DNA of 64,000 bases from Streptomyces sp. ICC1 (GTDB lineage: Bacteria > Actinomycetota > Actinomycetes > Streptomycetales > Streptomycetaceae): contig NZ_CP030287.1 in NCBI RefSeq assembly GCF_003287935.1, positions 62,001-126,000 of the forward strand, in the 5' to 3' direction. Of this stretch, positions 8,831-18,576 are shown piece after piece. Within the stretch, counting starts at the first letter, position 1; each line of letters begins with the position of its first letter. Under the pieces are notes generated by a model. The model saw nothing but the letters and a program-made list of their open reading frames with translations. It made no database searches and had not been told where the DNA came from. The position numbers were made by a program, and so were the translations under genes.

Positions 8831-9510
8831 TGTCGGAGGAGACCCCGGGCTTCGACGAGAAGCCCGAAGTCCCCACCGGCGCGGGCGCGGACGACGCGGC
8901 CGCCGAGCCGAAGACCGCCGACTCCTCGAAGGAGAAGTCGGCGGCTCCGGCCGGGGACGTAAGCGCGGATGTGGCACTGCTCGCCCAGCTGGACCAGGCC
9001 CGCACCGCGCTCGGTGAGCGCACCGCGGACCTGCAGCGGCTCCAGGCGGAGTACCAGAACTACCGCCGTCGCGTGGAGCGGGACCGGATCGCCGTCAAGG
9101 AGATCGCGGTCGCGTCCCTCCTGACGGAACTGCTCCCGACCCTGGACGACATCGGCCGGGCGCGGGAACATGGCGAGCTGGTCGGCGGCTTCAAGTCGGT
9201 GGCCGAATCGCTGGAGACCGCCGCGGCCAAGATGGGCCTGCAGCAGTTCGGCAAGGAGGGCGAGCCCTTCGACCCGACGATCCACGAGGCCCTGATGCAC
9301 TCGTACGCGCCGGACGTCACCGAGGACACCTGCGTGGCGATCCTGCAGCCGGGCTACCGGATCGGCGAGCGCACGATCCGCCCCGCGCGGGTCGCGGTGG
9401 CCGAGCCCCAGCCGGGCACGGCGCCGAAGTCCGAGGCGGCGGAGGCCCAGGCCCCGTCGGACCCGTCGGACCTGTCGGCCAAGGACGCGGATGCCCCCGA
9501 CGAGGGCTGA
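8830..9510 (+). CDS. grpE: Nucleotide exchange factor GrpE
   Basis: A 226-aa GrpE. The N-terminus (1 to about 55) is acidic and low-complexity, followed by a long coiled-coil stalk (QARTALGERTADLQRLQAEYQNYRRRVERDR, about 57-85). The four-helix and C-terminal beta domain includes the family signature segment VAILQPGYRIGERTIRPARVAVAE. It releases ADP from DnaK. The start codon shares its A with the dnaK stop (TGATG), indicating tight translational coupling. The C-terminus is Ala/Ser/Asp-rich with short PSD repeats and is probably disordered. Confidence 0.97.
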   Translation: MSEETPGFDEKPEVPTGAGADDAAAEPKTADSSKEKSAAPAGDVSADVALLAQLDQARTALGERTADLQRLQAEYQNYRRRVERDRIAVKEIAVASLLTELLPTLDDIGRAREHGELVGGFKSVAESLETAAAKMGLQQFGKEGEPFDPTIHEALMHSYAPDVTEDTCVAILQPGYRIGERTIRPARVAVAEPQPGTAPKSEAAEAQAPSDPSDLSAKDADAPDEG

Positions 9511-9523
9511 CGCTGAACACGTG

Positions 9524-9554
9524 GGACCAGCAGGACCAGCAGGACCAGTAGGAC
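9524..9554. repeat. Nonamer repeats in the grpE-dnaJ spacer
   Basis: Three 9-bp units of the form ACCAGCAGG (the last ACCAGTAGG) follow one another in the 72-bp gap between grpE and dnaJ. No hairpin is obvious. They may be slippage products without function. Confidence 0.5.
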
Positions 9555-9582
9555 AAGAGGCACGAGAGGAGGGACACCGGGG

Positions 9583-10776
9583 ATGAGCACGAAGGACTTC
9601 GTCGAGAAGGACTACTACAAGGTCCTCGGTGTCCCGAAGGACGCCACCGAGGCCGAGATCAAGAAGGCGTACCGGAAGCTCGCCCGCGAGTTCCACCCGG
9701 ACGCCAACAAGGGCGACGCCTCGGCCGAGGAGCGCTTCAAGGAGATCTCCGAGGCGAACGACATCCTCGGCGACGCCAAGAAGCGCAAGGAGTACGACGA
9801 GGCCCGCGCCCTCTTCGGGAACGGCGGCTTCCGCCCCGGCCCCGGCGGGGCCGGCGGCGGCTCGTTCAACTTCGACCTCGGCGACCTCTTCGGAGGCCAG
9901 CAGCCGGGCGGCGCGGGCGGCGGCTTCGGCGGCGGCCTGGGCGACGTCTTCGGCGGGCTCTTCAACCGCGGCGGCGCGAGCGCCGGCGCGGGGACCCGCG
10001 TCCAGCCGCGGCGCGGCCAGGACATCGAGTCGGAGGTCACCCTCTCCTTCACGGAGGCGGTGGACGGGGCCACGGTCCCGCTCCGGATGTCCTCGCAGTC
10101 GCCCTGCAAGGCCTGCTCGGGCACCGGCGACAAGAACGGCACGCCCCGCGTGTGCCCGACCTGCGTCGGCACCGGCCAGGTCTCGCGCGGCAGCGGCGGC
10201 GGCTTCTCGCTGACCGACCCCTGCGCGGACTGCAAGGGCCGCGGGCTCATCGCCGAGCACCCCTGCGAGGTCTGCAAGGGCAGCGGCCGGGCCCGGTCCT
10301 CCCGGACCATGCAGGTCCGGATCCCGGCGGGGGTCTCCGACTCCCAGCGGATCCGGCTGCGCGGCAAGGGCGCTCCGGGCGAGCGCGGCGGCCCCTCCGG
10401 CGACCTCTACGTCGTCGTGCACGTCGACGCGCACCCGGTCTTCGGCCGCAAGGACGACAACCTGACGGTGACCGTCCCGGTGACGTTCGCGGAAGCGGCG
10501 CTGGGAGCCGAGATCAAGGTTCCGACCTTGAACGGCCCCTCGGTGACGCTGAAGCTGCCCCCGGGCACCCCGGGCGGCCGTACGATGCGGGCCCGCGGCA
10601 AGGGAGCGGTCCGCAAGGACGGCACCCGCGGCGACCTGCTCGTCACGGTGGAGGTCGCGGTCCCGGCCGAGGCCGAGCTCAACGACAAGGCCCGCGAGGC
10701 CCTGGAGCTGTACCGCGAGGCGACGGCGTCGCACGACCCGCGCTCCGCGCTGTTCGAGTCCGCGAAGGGAGCATGA
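9583..10776 (+). CDS. dnaJ: Hsp40 co-chaperone DnaJ (type I)
   Basis: A 397-aa type I J-protein that delivers substrates to DnaK and stimulates its ATPase. The J domain occupies about residues 10-73, with the HPD tripeptide at 38-40. A Gly/Phe-rich stretch follows (residues 80-145). The zinc centre (about 175-230) has four motifs: CKACSGTG, CPTCVGTG, CADCKGRG and CEVCKGSG. The C-terminal substrate domains complete the family length. The ATG at 9583 is preceded by an AGGAGG-type site. It is third in the dnaK operon, and its stop is one base from the hspR start. Confidence 0.97.
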   Translation: MSTKDFVEKDYYKVLGVPKDATEAEIKKAYRKLAREFHPDANKGDASAEERFKEISEANDILGDAKKRKEYDEARALFGNGGFRPGPGGAGGGSFNFDLGDLFGGQQPGGAGGGFGGGLGDVFGGLFNRGGASAGAGTRVQPRRGQDIESEVTLSFTEAVDGATVPLRMSSQSPCKACSGTGDKNGTPRVCPTCVGTGQVSRGSGGGFSLTDPCADCKGRGLIAEHPCEVCKGSGRARSSRTMQVRIPAGVSDSQRIRLRGKGAPGERGGPSGDLYVVVHVDAHPVFGRKDDNLTVTVPVTFAEAALGAEIKVPTLNGPSVTLKLPPGTPGGRTMRARGKGAVRKDGTRGDLLVTVEVAVPAEAELNDKAREALELYREATASHDPRSALFESAKGA

Positions 10777-10777
10777 C

Positions 10778-11230
10778 ATGGACGGCCGCCGCAGGAGCCA
10801 CTACCAGCTCACGGACGAGACCCCGGTCTACGTGATCTCGGTGGCCGCCCAGCTCTCGGGCCTGCATCCGCAGACCCTGCGCCAGTACGACCGCCTCGGC
10901 CTGGTCTCGCCGGACCGCACGGCCGGGCGCGGCCGGCGCTATTCGGCCCGCGACATCGAACTGCTCCGCACGGTGCAGGCCCTGTCGCAGGACGAGGGCA
11001 TCAACCTGGCTGGCATCAAGCGGATCATCGAGCTGGAGAACCAGGTCGCCGCGCTCCAGCAGCGCGTGGCCGAACTCTCCAGCGCGGTCGACGGCGCGGC
11101 CGCCGTCCTGCAGCAGCGCGAGGCCCAGGTCCACGCCTCGTACCGCCGCGACCTGGTCCCGTACCAGGCCCCGGCACCGGGCAGCGCCCTGGTGGTCTGG
11201 CGCCCGACCCCGAAGCGCCCCCTGGACTGA
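10778..11230 (+). CDS. hspR: Heat-shock repressor HspR (MerR family)
   Basis: A 150-aa MerR-family repressor. The winged helix-turn-helix spans roughly residues 19-85: VYVISVAAQLSGLHPQTLRQYDRLGLVSP, then GRGRRYSARDIELLRTVQ. A coiled-coil dimerisation helix follows (ENQVAALQQRVAELSSAVDGAAAVLQQRE). It represses the dnaK operon and clpB in Streptomyces by binding HAIR repeats. Matching HAIR sites lie at 6941-6961 and 24487-24507 in this window. Being last in the operon it controls, it closes an autoregulatory loop. It begins one nucleotide after the dnaJ stop. Confidence 0.96.
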   Translation: MDGRRRSHYQLTDETPVYVISVAAQLSGLHPQTLRQYDRLGLVSPDRTAGRGRRYSARDIELLRTVQALSQDEGINLAGIKRIIELENQVAALQQRVAELSSAVDGAAAVLQQREAQVHASYRRDLVPYQAPAPGSALVVWRPTPKRPLD

Positions 11231-11267
11231 GCGCGGCCCGCCCGCACGCGCGCGCAGCACGCACGAA

Positions 11268-11302
11268 GAAGGCCCCGCCCGGATGATCCGGGCGGGGCCT
11301 TC
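11268..11302. terminator. Terminator of the dnaK operon
   Basis: Perfect 17-bp arms (11268-11284 and 11286-11302) with a single-base loop, followed by TCTCGCTT. It lies between hspR (+) and the convergent small gene of the Rhs locus. Confidence 0.85.
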
Positions 11303-11351
11303 TCGCTTACGGGACTGCCATGCGGACTCGGGGCCCTCCGCTGGGCCTCGG

Positions 11352-11603
11352 CTAGTAGCCGAAGACCGGGAGTTCCTTGCCGCGAGAGTTCCAGAGCCGC
11401 GCCGTGCCGCCCTCGGGCTCGCTGAGTGTCAGGCGGTCCGGCTCGTGGGTCACTCCACCCAGCAGCCCGCCCTTCCCGGGAACGGGCCATTCGACGGTGA
11501 GGTAGTCACCGGGAGCGAGTTCGAATTCCGTTCCCTGGGGTTCGAACTGGACCGTGAGCGGGGTGTTCGGTCCGGCTTGGACGATGAATTTCACAGTCGG
11601 CAC
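11352..11603 (-). CDS. Candidate immunity protein for the Rhs toxin
   Basis: An 83-aa protein with no signal peptide or membrane segment. Its predicted pattern is almost all beta strand (VKFIVQAG, LTVQFEPQ, DYLTVEWPVPG, RLTLSEPEGG), compatible with a small beta-barrel or cupin-like fold. It starts with GTG only 4 nt after the stop of the giant Rhs gene, on the same strand. No other gene follows before the hspR terminator. In polymorphic toxin systems a small cytosolic protein encoded directly after the variable toxin tip is usually the cognate immunity factor, and that is the inference here. No family is recognised. It could instead be an unrelated hypothetical. Confidence 0.6.
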   Translation of the reverse strand: MPTVKFIVQAGPNTPLTVQFEPQGTEFELAPGDYLTVEWPVPGKGGLLGGVTHEPDRLTLSEPEGGTARLWNSRGKELPVFGY

Positions 11604-11607
11604 TTGG

Positions 11608-14600
11608 TCACCAGTTCTCCAGGTAGTAGTCCATCAAGTCCGCCCGGGGTTTGGCGCTCGGGTTTTCGCGGCCGGCATCCTTGGAGTCCTTCGCGATCTT
11701 TCGGTAGCCGTCGCGGACAGCCTCGATGTCCCGGCGAAGGTAGTTTTTCTTGACCTTCGCGAGCTGCTCCGGGTTCATGAGGTCCTCGTTGCCCGGCACC
11801 CCGTCGGGGCTAGTCCTCTTCTTGTTGTTGCCCCACAGCTTTCCCTTGCCGAAGGCATCGTCAAGGCTCTTTCCGCCGTAGCGCTTGGCAATGATCTTGA
11901 GCTTGATGAAGTCCTCCGCTCCGGCAGCGGCGGCTCGTGGCTTCGGCGGGCCGGCCTTGTCCAAGGCGATCGCCTTGTCCATCCTCCTCGCCTCACCGAT
12001 GATCTTGATCGCCTTGGCCCACTTCGCCCAAGGCAGGTCCATCGCAGCGGTCAAGCAGCCCTTCGCGGACAGGGTGGCACAGGCCACCCAAGCGGCCGCG
12101 TCGGGGGCGATGACGAGCAGGAGGAAGTCGCCGACGAGAGCCGCCCCGGGGGACCTCTCGTACGAGAACAGGCCGAGAGCCGCAGCGCCGTCGCAGAAGG
12201 AGTCCTGGCTGTCGATGTTGAAGCACCGCGATGTGCTCAGCCAGAACTTCAGCCGCTCCTGGTAGGTCTTCTTGTCCCCCGCGTAGCGGACTGCCAGTTC
12301 CTTCGCGGACGGGAGGCGCCCACCGTTGAGGTGGGTGTCGCCGTAGCTGTCGACGGTGACAGTGACGGCGGCTTCCACGGGCTCGACGTCCTCTGGATCG
12401 TCGGGCTCGTCCTCGTAGTACCCTCCGTTGGTTCCGCCGCCGCCCCCGCAGTACCCGTGTCCGTAGCAGCTTTCGAGCCCGGTCGGGTCCATCTGCGAGA
12501 CGGGGTTGTTGTTGGCGTAGTTGTACCCGTTCATCTGGAGCGGGTTGGTGATGTCGATGACCGGGTCGACGGAGATGAAGCGTCCGGTGGTCGGTTCGTA
12601 CTCGCGGGCGCCGATGTGGGTCAGGCCCGTGGTGCTGTCCTCGACACCGGTGCCGAGGAAGGTGCGGCTGCCGGACCAGTTGGTGGCCATCGCACCACGC
12701 TGGTTGCCGTACGGGTCGGACTTGCGCCGGGTCACCGGCTGCCCGGTCTTCTGCTCGACCGAGATGGTGGCGGTGTTGTGGTGGTCGGCCAGCAGGACCG
12801 TCAGTTTGTGGGCGGTGGCACTGCCGCGGGTCTGGCGCACCGTGGTCGGGGCGCCGGCGCTGCCGTAGTAGCGGACGGCGTCGACCGCCTCGCCGGCCTT
12901 GTTGACGGTGACCTCGGTCTCGCCGAGGTAGAGGGTGCGGCTGCTGCCGGTCTCCTCGATGATGCGGTTTCCGTCCGCGCCGTAGATGTAGGTGGTGGTG
13001 CTGTCGGTGAAGGTCCACTGCTGGGCGGCGGCGTTCGCGGTGCAGGTGAAGACGTGCAGGTCGTTGCCGTCGACCGGGTTGTCGTTGGGGACGGTGATAC
13101 AGGCGTTGGCCGCCGCGTTGTAGAGCGACTTGTCGCCGGCGCGGTACGTGAACTTCTGCTTGGGGCTCCCGTCACAGGTGGACAGGCGGGCGTAGAGGCC
13201 GTCCGCGGTGAGGCACTTGTCGAGCGCGCGAACGGTGTCGCCGGTCAGGCGCCACTGCTGGGCGCGGGTCTCGTTGCACGGGTACAGCTGGACGGCGGTG
13301 CCGTCCGCGTTGGAGCCTTCGGCCACGTCGAGGCATTTGCCGGCCAGGCCGGTGACGGAGACGGCCCCGATGCCCGGGCTGGTGGCCGAGGTGAGCTTGT
13401 TGCTGCGGTCCCAGTTCAGGGTCTGGGTGTCCGCGTCGATCTTCCGGGTCTTGGTGTTTCCGGTGGCGTCGTACTCGTAGGTGGACTGGGAGAGCAGCGT
13501 GGTGCCCTGCTTCCTCTCCACCTTGGTGAGGGCGTGGGGCCGGGTCTTGGACAGGAGCTGGCTGCCGCCGGGGGGATCGACGCCGTAGGTGTACGTCGAC
13601 GTCTGGTCCAGTGCCGAGTTGGTGAGGTTGCGGTTCACCAGCTTGGTGCGGTTGCCGATCTTGTCGAACTCGTACTCCTGCCAGTACCCGTCACCGTCCG
13701 GGCCGGCGGTGACGTCGCTGAGCGAGGGCCCCGTGCACGCGGCGGTCTTGCCGGTCCAGGCTTTGGTGAGCTGGCCCATCGGGCTGTAGGAGAAGCACTG
13801 CCGGTCGATCAAGCCACCCGGCCGGGTGTCCGTGATCGAGGTCGGGTTGCCCACCACGTCATAGGTGTATGACAGTGCCGAGAGCCGGTGATCGCCCGGC
13901 GTCTCGCGGTCGGAGATCGACTGTGTGACGCGACCGGTGTTCGGGTCGTGCAGATTGGTCGTCCACACCCGGTTAGGGGCCTTGCCCGACGCGGTGCGCA
14001 GGACCTCGGCGAAGGGGCTGTAGACCGTGTCCGCCGTGTACCAGGACAGGCCCGACATGGTCTCGGGCAGGCCGTCGGCGTTGTACCGGGTGATCAGCTT
14101 CTCGGCCGCGAGGCCACCCGGGGTTGAGGGAAGAGTCGTCGACTGCAGCCGGCCCGTGGGGGTGTAGGTGCTGGTGTAGGCGTAGGTGCCGGCCAGTCCC
14201 TTGGTGGCGGCGGTGTCGGGGATGGTGAGCTTCGTCCCGGTGGGGCGGTACTCGCTGTCGTAGCCGGTGGTCTCGGTCTTGTACGCCGCCCCGTTGACGT
14301 GCGACGTGGCCGAGACGGGCTTGCCCTTTCCTCCGGTCAGGGTGTCGTAGGTCCACGATGCCGTCAGGAGTCCGGTCGCGGTGTCCTCGCGCGACTCGGT
14401 CTTGCGACCGAGCTTGTCGTAGGTGCTGTAGGTCCGCTTGCCGGCCGCGTTCTCGGCCCAGATCTCCTGGTCGAGGTCGTTGTAGCCGAACGAGGCACTG
14501 CCCATGTCCGGGTCGGTGGATGCGACCAAGCGGCCACGGGCGTCGTGCGAGTACGTCCAGTCGTTGCCGACCGAGTCGCTGACCTTGCTCAGGTTGCCGC

Positions 14601-17600
14601 GCACGTCGTACGCGTACGCGGTGTCGTTCCAGGTGGTCAGATCGGTGGCCGTGTACTTCTGGACCAGCGTCGTGCGGTTCAGCACGTCGGTCCAGGTCTT
14701 GGTGGCCTGGCTGCCCGCCAGCGGAGCGGAACCGTTGGCGGACATCCCGCTGCGTGTGATGGTCCAGTCACCGCCGTGCGTGATGACGTCGGAGTGGTGC
14801 GCAGTGCCCTCGTACAGCGTGGTGTTGAGTACCGGGCGGCCCTGACCGTCATAGGCGGTCACGGTGGCGTTGGGGACGTGGAAGTCCGTCTCCGGGACGA
14901 AGATGTTCTTGTCCGGCTCCCCCACCGCGTAGTAGCCGTTGTTTGCCCGGCGGACGGTGCCGTTCTCGCCGAACAGTTTGTCGCTGACCACGCGGCCGCC
15001 GCCGATGGCTTCCGTCTGGGTCTGACGCGGGCGCAGCAGGCCGTCGTAGATCTCGATGGAGCTCTCGTAGGTGCCGTTGTCCCGCAGGGTGCGAGAGGTC
15101 ACGGCCGGGGGGTCGTGCTCGGTGATCTGGTACTCGAAGGTCTGCCGGGCCTTGTCGATGGCCGGGTTCTGGGACGGCGTCCACACCGCGGAGGTACGGC
15201 CCAGGGGGTCGTACTGAGTGGTGACCTTGCGGTTGTTCTGGTCCGTGACCTCCAGGACCGCACTGCGGCCCGGGTCGAACTTCGTGGACGACTTGTGGGT
15301 CAGCGTGTTGGTTGAGGTCTGGGTGAAGACCGGACCGGTCGCCGGGGTGAACGTCGTGCTGAGCGCGTTGCCGGCGGGGTCGTAGGACTTGACCACGCGG
15401 CCGAGGGCGTCGTACTCGAAGCGCCCCGTGTTGATCCAGCCGGTGCCCGCTCCGTCCTGGGTGTCCGTCTGGAAGGGCAGGCCCTTGACCGGAGCGGTGC
15501 CGAAGGCGTTCAGGGCGTCGTACGAGGTGCGGGTGTTGGACAGGACGGTGCCCGTGGCCGCCTGCGCACAGGTGCCGGACGTGGCGCGGACCTTCTGCGG
15601 CAGGCCGATCAGGTGCTTGGCCGTGTTGTGGACGTATTCGGTGGTGGTGCAGCTCTGGTCGTTCACCGTCCAGCCGCCGGAGCCGTTCGAGGTCATGACT
15701 TCGGTCTGCGCGGTGGTCTTCAGGCCGTAGGTGGGCTCGAAGGTGTCGGTGGCACGCGTCAGGCGCATCCCGCCGTTGCTGATCGCCTCGTACCCGTCGG
15801 TCCGCGAGGTGTCGACGCGGAAGGCTTCGAGGGGGGTGGTGCCGTCCCGCGGCCGCGAGCCCGTCTTCTTGAACTCGTACCAGGTCAGGTCGCGGCCGGC
15901 GACCGTGGCGCCCGCCCCCGCCTTGGTGTACGTGATGGTCTCCGCGACCTTGCCCTGGTACTGGGACAGGTCCTCACCGAGGGTCTCGGTGTTGGTGGAG
16001 TCCTTGACGGTGATCACCGCGCGGCCCGCGTCGCCGGACATGCCGCGGAAGTAGCGGCTCCGGGACTGGGACTGCTCGGTGGCGTCCGCCATGCCCGCGT
16101 TCGCGGTGACGCCCTTGGTCGTGACGACCGAGGCGTAGCCGCGCCACTGGTTGTAGGTGCGCAGTTCGGGCTTGGTGAACTCGTCGTCGTCCTTGGCCCA
16201 GGCGGCGGCGCCCTCGTAGGTGTAGCTGGTGGTGACGTCGGGCTGCCGGGCGACGCGGTCCTTCTCGGTGACGCTGTCGACGAGGTACTTGTTGAACCAC
16301 TCCAGCGGCGGAGTCTCCAGCTCACCGTCCGGGGACCAGTGGTTGGGGAAGCAGCGGGTGGTGTTCTCCTCGGGCTTCGGGTGGGTCGTGCCGACCGCGC
16401 ACGGGGCGGAGTAGTCGACGTAGACCTCGCCGCCGGTCTCGTTGCGGATGGTCTCCACACGGAGGCGGTCGTAGTCCGGGGTGGCGTCGTTGGCGCTCTT
16501 CGCGACGCGGTTGGGCATGTCCTGGACGTTGGCGAGGAAGGAGACGGCCGGCAGCGAGGCGCTGAGCTGGTTGCCGTTCTCGTCCTTCTTCGTGCCGTAG
16601 CCGGTGCGCGTGATCGACTCCAGCCACAGCGGCGGGTGGGTGTCGGTGCGCTGCTTGGGGAACGACTGGTCCAGCGTCCACGTGTCGACCTTGGACAGGT
16701 CGGTGGTGCCCTCGGTGCGCTGGCCGTAGGTGGTGATGCCGGTCAGGCGCTTGCGGGTCCAGAAGCTGGGGACCGAGACGTAGCAGGTCTCATCGGTGAA
16801 CGTGCAGTTCAGCGTGGACGGGGTGTCCCACCAGGGCTGCTTGAGCTCGTAGTTCTTCGAGGTGAACTCGGCGTCCTCGCACTTCGTGGCGCCCTCCGCC
16901 TTGCAGCGCTCGGCCACGGTGAACTCGACCTTGGCGGCCGGGGGGCCGGAGAGGTTGTCCGAGCGCAGGCCGTAGGAGATCTGCGAGGGGTAGCCGCCGC
17001 GGATGTAGCCGACCTGGTCCTTGTTCTTCTCCTTGACCTTCTCGTTCTTGGAGTAGCGGTTCTCTTCCCGCTTCCAGTCGATGATCAGGGCGTTGCCGTG
17101 GACGTCCTCGACGTAGTCGAGGTTCCAGCGCCAGGCCTGCTTGCAGGAGGAGTCCGCGAACGCGGTCGCGTGGCAGGGCTCGCCGGTGTGGTTGCCGAAC
17201 ACGGGGACGTTGAAGACCGAGTCCGTGACGGCCCGGGTGCCGGCGCCGTCCACGTCGTGGCGGCCGAAGAAGTACTTGGTGCCGTCGCGAGCGGTGACCT
17301 GCCAGTACTCGCCGTCCTTCGCGCCGTTGGCGACGTTCGCGTCGGTCTTGCGCTCGACCTTGGAGCCGTCGTCGTTGGCGGGGATCCAGGCGCCGGTGGC
17401 CGTGTCGTGGACCAGCTCGGTGCTGCTGCCGCCGAGCGACATCACCATGTTGTCGCCGGCCCAGCACAGGTCGTTCTTCTTCTTGTCCGTGCTGTTGTCG
17501 TTGTTCGGCGCGTTCTTCAGGTCGGCCGAGCAGGAGCGGTAGCGCCGCTCGACGAAGCCCGGGTGGTAGTCCCAGCCGTCACCGATCCACGAGGCCTGGC

Positions 17601-18576
17601 CGTTGGCGACGGAGGTCTTGCCGTCCACCGCCTGGGAGCCGTAGGACAGGGAGATCTTCGGCTCCGGGCCCGCCGGGGGCGCCGGGACACCGAGGGGGTA
17701 GCTCCAGGAGAAACCGCCGCCGCTGCCGCCGGCCGTCCAAGTGCCGGACGGGGAGAGGGAGGTGGCCTTGTACGTGCCGCCCGCGCCGGAAGCGGAGTCC
17801 GTGGCGGCCAGCACGGTGGGACCGCCGCCGCCGACGGCCATGGTGCGCATGCCCTGGCCCGGCGCGGTGGCCGGATCGACGGTCGCGCGGACGGTGCCCG
17901 TGGCGGGGTCGTTGGTGCTGGGGATGTGCTTTGCGGCGCTGCACTCGGGAACCAGAGGCGTCGTCAGGAAGCACGCGGGGAGCTGCTTGAGCTCCAGACG
18001 CGTGGACCACTCGGTGCCGTAGAGGTCCTCGAACTGCTTGTAGTCCAGCTGCACGTCGACCGGGGTCGAGCCTTCGGCCGGCGGCGTGACCTTGATGATC
18101 GCGCCGTCGAGGCCGGCGGCCTCCGTGGCCGTGCGGGCTTCGACGGACACCGCCCAGGTGCCCGATGGGGCGGGCGGGGTCGGGTTGCTCTCCGTGGGCG
18201 AGGCCTTGCCGATGCTGATGGGCAGCGTGCCCGCCTTCACCAGGGCGGTTCCGCTGCCGGCGCTGAGCGCGACGTCGGCCGAACCGGCCGCCGGAGGCGT
18301 CACCTTGGAAGGTTCGTACCCCGCCGGGGGCTGCCCGGGGGCGCCCGCCCAGCCCTCCAGTTTCGCGGCCTCGACCTTGTCCAGCTTGGCCTTCAGATCG
18401 GCCTGAAGGTCGGGCAGCTGGACTCCCGAGCGTGGGCCGGGCGTCGCCGCCCAGGCCTGCGCCGGCAGCAGAGTGGCCAGCAGCACCACGGAGAGCGTGA
18501 CTCCGGTGCGTGCCATGTGTTTGCGCGCCTTCCCGTTTCCGGGCAGGCGCAAATTACGCGCCGCAAAGGGCGACAT
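11608..18576 (-). CDS. Giant secreted Rhs/YD-repeat protein with ricin lectin insert and polymorphic C-terminus
   Basis: A 2322-aa protein. The signal peptide is near residues 20-44 (VTLSVVLLATLLPAQAWA). An N-terminal region of about 1000 residues is of the kind seen in bacterial Rhs/TcB-like proteins. YD/RHS repeats run from roughly 1080 (YDALGRVVKSYDPAGN, YDPLGRTSAV, YDKLGRKTES). A ricin-type beta-trefoil lectin insert (GLAGKCLDVAEG, QQWRLTG, QQWTF) occupies about residues 1735-1855. The RHS-associated core then closes with GAREYEPTTGRFISVDP and DPTGLES near residue 2028. The last roughly 290 residues are a distinct tip with a hydrophobic stretch and a basic, unrecognised end. This layout suits an exported toxin whose shell encloses the tip. 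The start at 18576 is preferred because GGGGGGAA lies just upstream; an ATG at 18588 is the alternative. It is paired with a 4-nt-distant small gene and a divergent secreted protein. Confidence 0.88.
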   Translation of the reverse strand: MSPFAARNLRLPGNGKARKHMARTGVTLSVVLLATLLPAQAWAATPGPRSGVQLPDLQADLKAKLDKVEAAKLEGWAGAPGQPPAGYEPSKVTPPAAGSADVALSAGSGTALVKAGTLPISIGKASPTESNPTPPAPSGTWAVSVEARTATEAAGLDGAIIKVTPPAEGSTPVDVQLDYKQFEDLYGTEWSTRLELKQLPACFLTTPLVPECSAAKHIPSTNDPATGTVRATVDPATAPGQGMRTMAVGGGGPTVLAATDSASGAGGTYKATSLSPSGTWTAGGSGGGFSWSYPLGVPAPPAGPEPKISLSYGSQAVDGKTSVANGQASWIGDGWDYHPGFVERRYRSCSADLKNAPNNDNSTDKKKNDLCWAGDNMVMSLGGSSTELVHDTATGAWIPANDDGSKVERKTDANVANGAKDGEYWQVTARDGTKYFFGRHDVDGAGTRAVTDSVFNVPVFGNHTGEPCHATAFADSSCKQAWRWNLDYVEDVHGNALIIDWKREENRYSKNEKVKEKNKDQVGYIRGGYPSQISYGLRSDNLSGPPAAKVEFTVAERCKAEGATKCEDAEFTSKNYELKQPWWDTPSTLNCTFTDETCYVSVPSFWTRKRLTGITTYGQRTEGTTDLSKVDTWTLDQSFPKQRTDTHPPLWLESITRTGYGTKKDENGNQLSASLPAVSFLANVQDMPNRVAKSANDATPDYDRLRVETIRNETGGEVYVDYSAPCAVGTTHPKPEENTTRCFPNHWSPDGELETPPLEWFNKYLVDSVTEKDRVARQPDVTTSYTYEGAAAWAKDDDEFTKPELRTYNQWRGYASVVTTKGVTANAGMADATEQSQSRSRYFRGMSGDAGRAVITVKDSTNTETLGEDLSQYQGKVAETITYTKAGAGATVAGRDLTWYEFKKTGSRPRDGTTPLEAFRVDTSRTDGYEAISNGGMRLTRATDTFEPTYGLKTTAQTEVMTSNGSGGWTVNDQSCTTTEYVHNTAKHLIGLPQKVRATSGTCAQAATGTVLSNTRTSYDALNAFGTAPVKGLPFQTDTQDGAGTGWINTGRFEYDALGRVVKSYDPAGNALSTTFTPATGPVFTQTSTNTLTHKSSTKFDPGRSAVLEVTDQNNRKVTTQYDPLGRTSAVWTPSQNPAIDKARQTFEYQITEHDPPAVTSRTLRDNGTYESSIEIYDGLLRPRQTQTEAIGGGRVVSDKLFGENGTVRRANNGYYAVGEPDKNIFVPETDFHVPNATVTAYDGQGRPVLNTTLYEGTAHHSDVITHGGDWTITRSGMSANGSAPLAGSQATKTWTDVLNRTTLVQKYTATDLTTWNDTAYAYDVRGNLSKVSDSVGNDWTYSHDARGRLVASTDPDMGSASFGYNDLDQEIWAENAAGKRTYSTYDKLGRKTESREDTATGLLTASWTYDTLTGGKGKPVSATSHVNGAAYKTETTGYDSEYRPTGTKLTIPDTAATKGLAGTYAYTSTYTPTGRLQSTTLPSTPGGLAAEKLITRYNADGLPETMSGLSWYTADTVYSPFAEVLRTASGKAPNRVWTTNLHDPNTGRVTQSISDRETPGDHRLSALSYTYDVVGNPTSITDTRPGGLIDRQCFSYSPMGQLTKAWTGKTAACTGPSLSDVTAGPDGDGYWQEYEFDKIGNRTKLVNRNLTNSALDQTSTYTYGVDPPGGSQLLSKTRPHALTKVERKQGTTLLSQSTYEYDATGNTKTRKIDADTQTLNWDRSNKLTSATSPGIGAVSVTGLAGKCLDVAEGSNADGTAVQLYPCNETRAQQWRLTGDTVRALDKCLTADGLYARLSTCDGSPKQKFTYRAGDKSLYNAAANACITVPNDNPVDGNDLHVFTCTANAAAQQWTFTDSTTTYIYGADGNRIIEETGSSRTLYLGETEVTVNKAGEAVDAVRYYGSAGAPTTVRQTRGSATAHKLTVLLADHHNTATISVEQKTGQPVTRRKSDPYGNQRGAMATNWSGSRTFLGTGVEDSTTGLTHIGAREYEPTTGRFISVDPVIDITNPLQMNGYNYANNNPVSQMDPTGLESCYGHGYCGGGGGTNGGYYEDEPDDPEDVEPVEAAVTVTVDSYGDTHLNGGRLPSAKELAVRYAGDKKTYQERLKFWLSTSRCFNIDSQDSFCDGAAALGLFSYERSPGAALVGDFLLLVIAPDAAAWVACATLSAKGCLTAAMDLPWAKWAKAIKIIGEARRMDKAIALDKAGPPKPRAAAAGAEDFIKLKIIAKRYGGKSLDDAFGKGKLWGNNKKRTSPDGVPGNEDLMNPEQLAKVKKNYLRRDIEAVRDGYRKIAKDSKDAGRENPSAKPRADLMDYYLENW

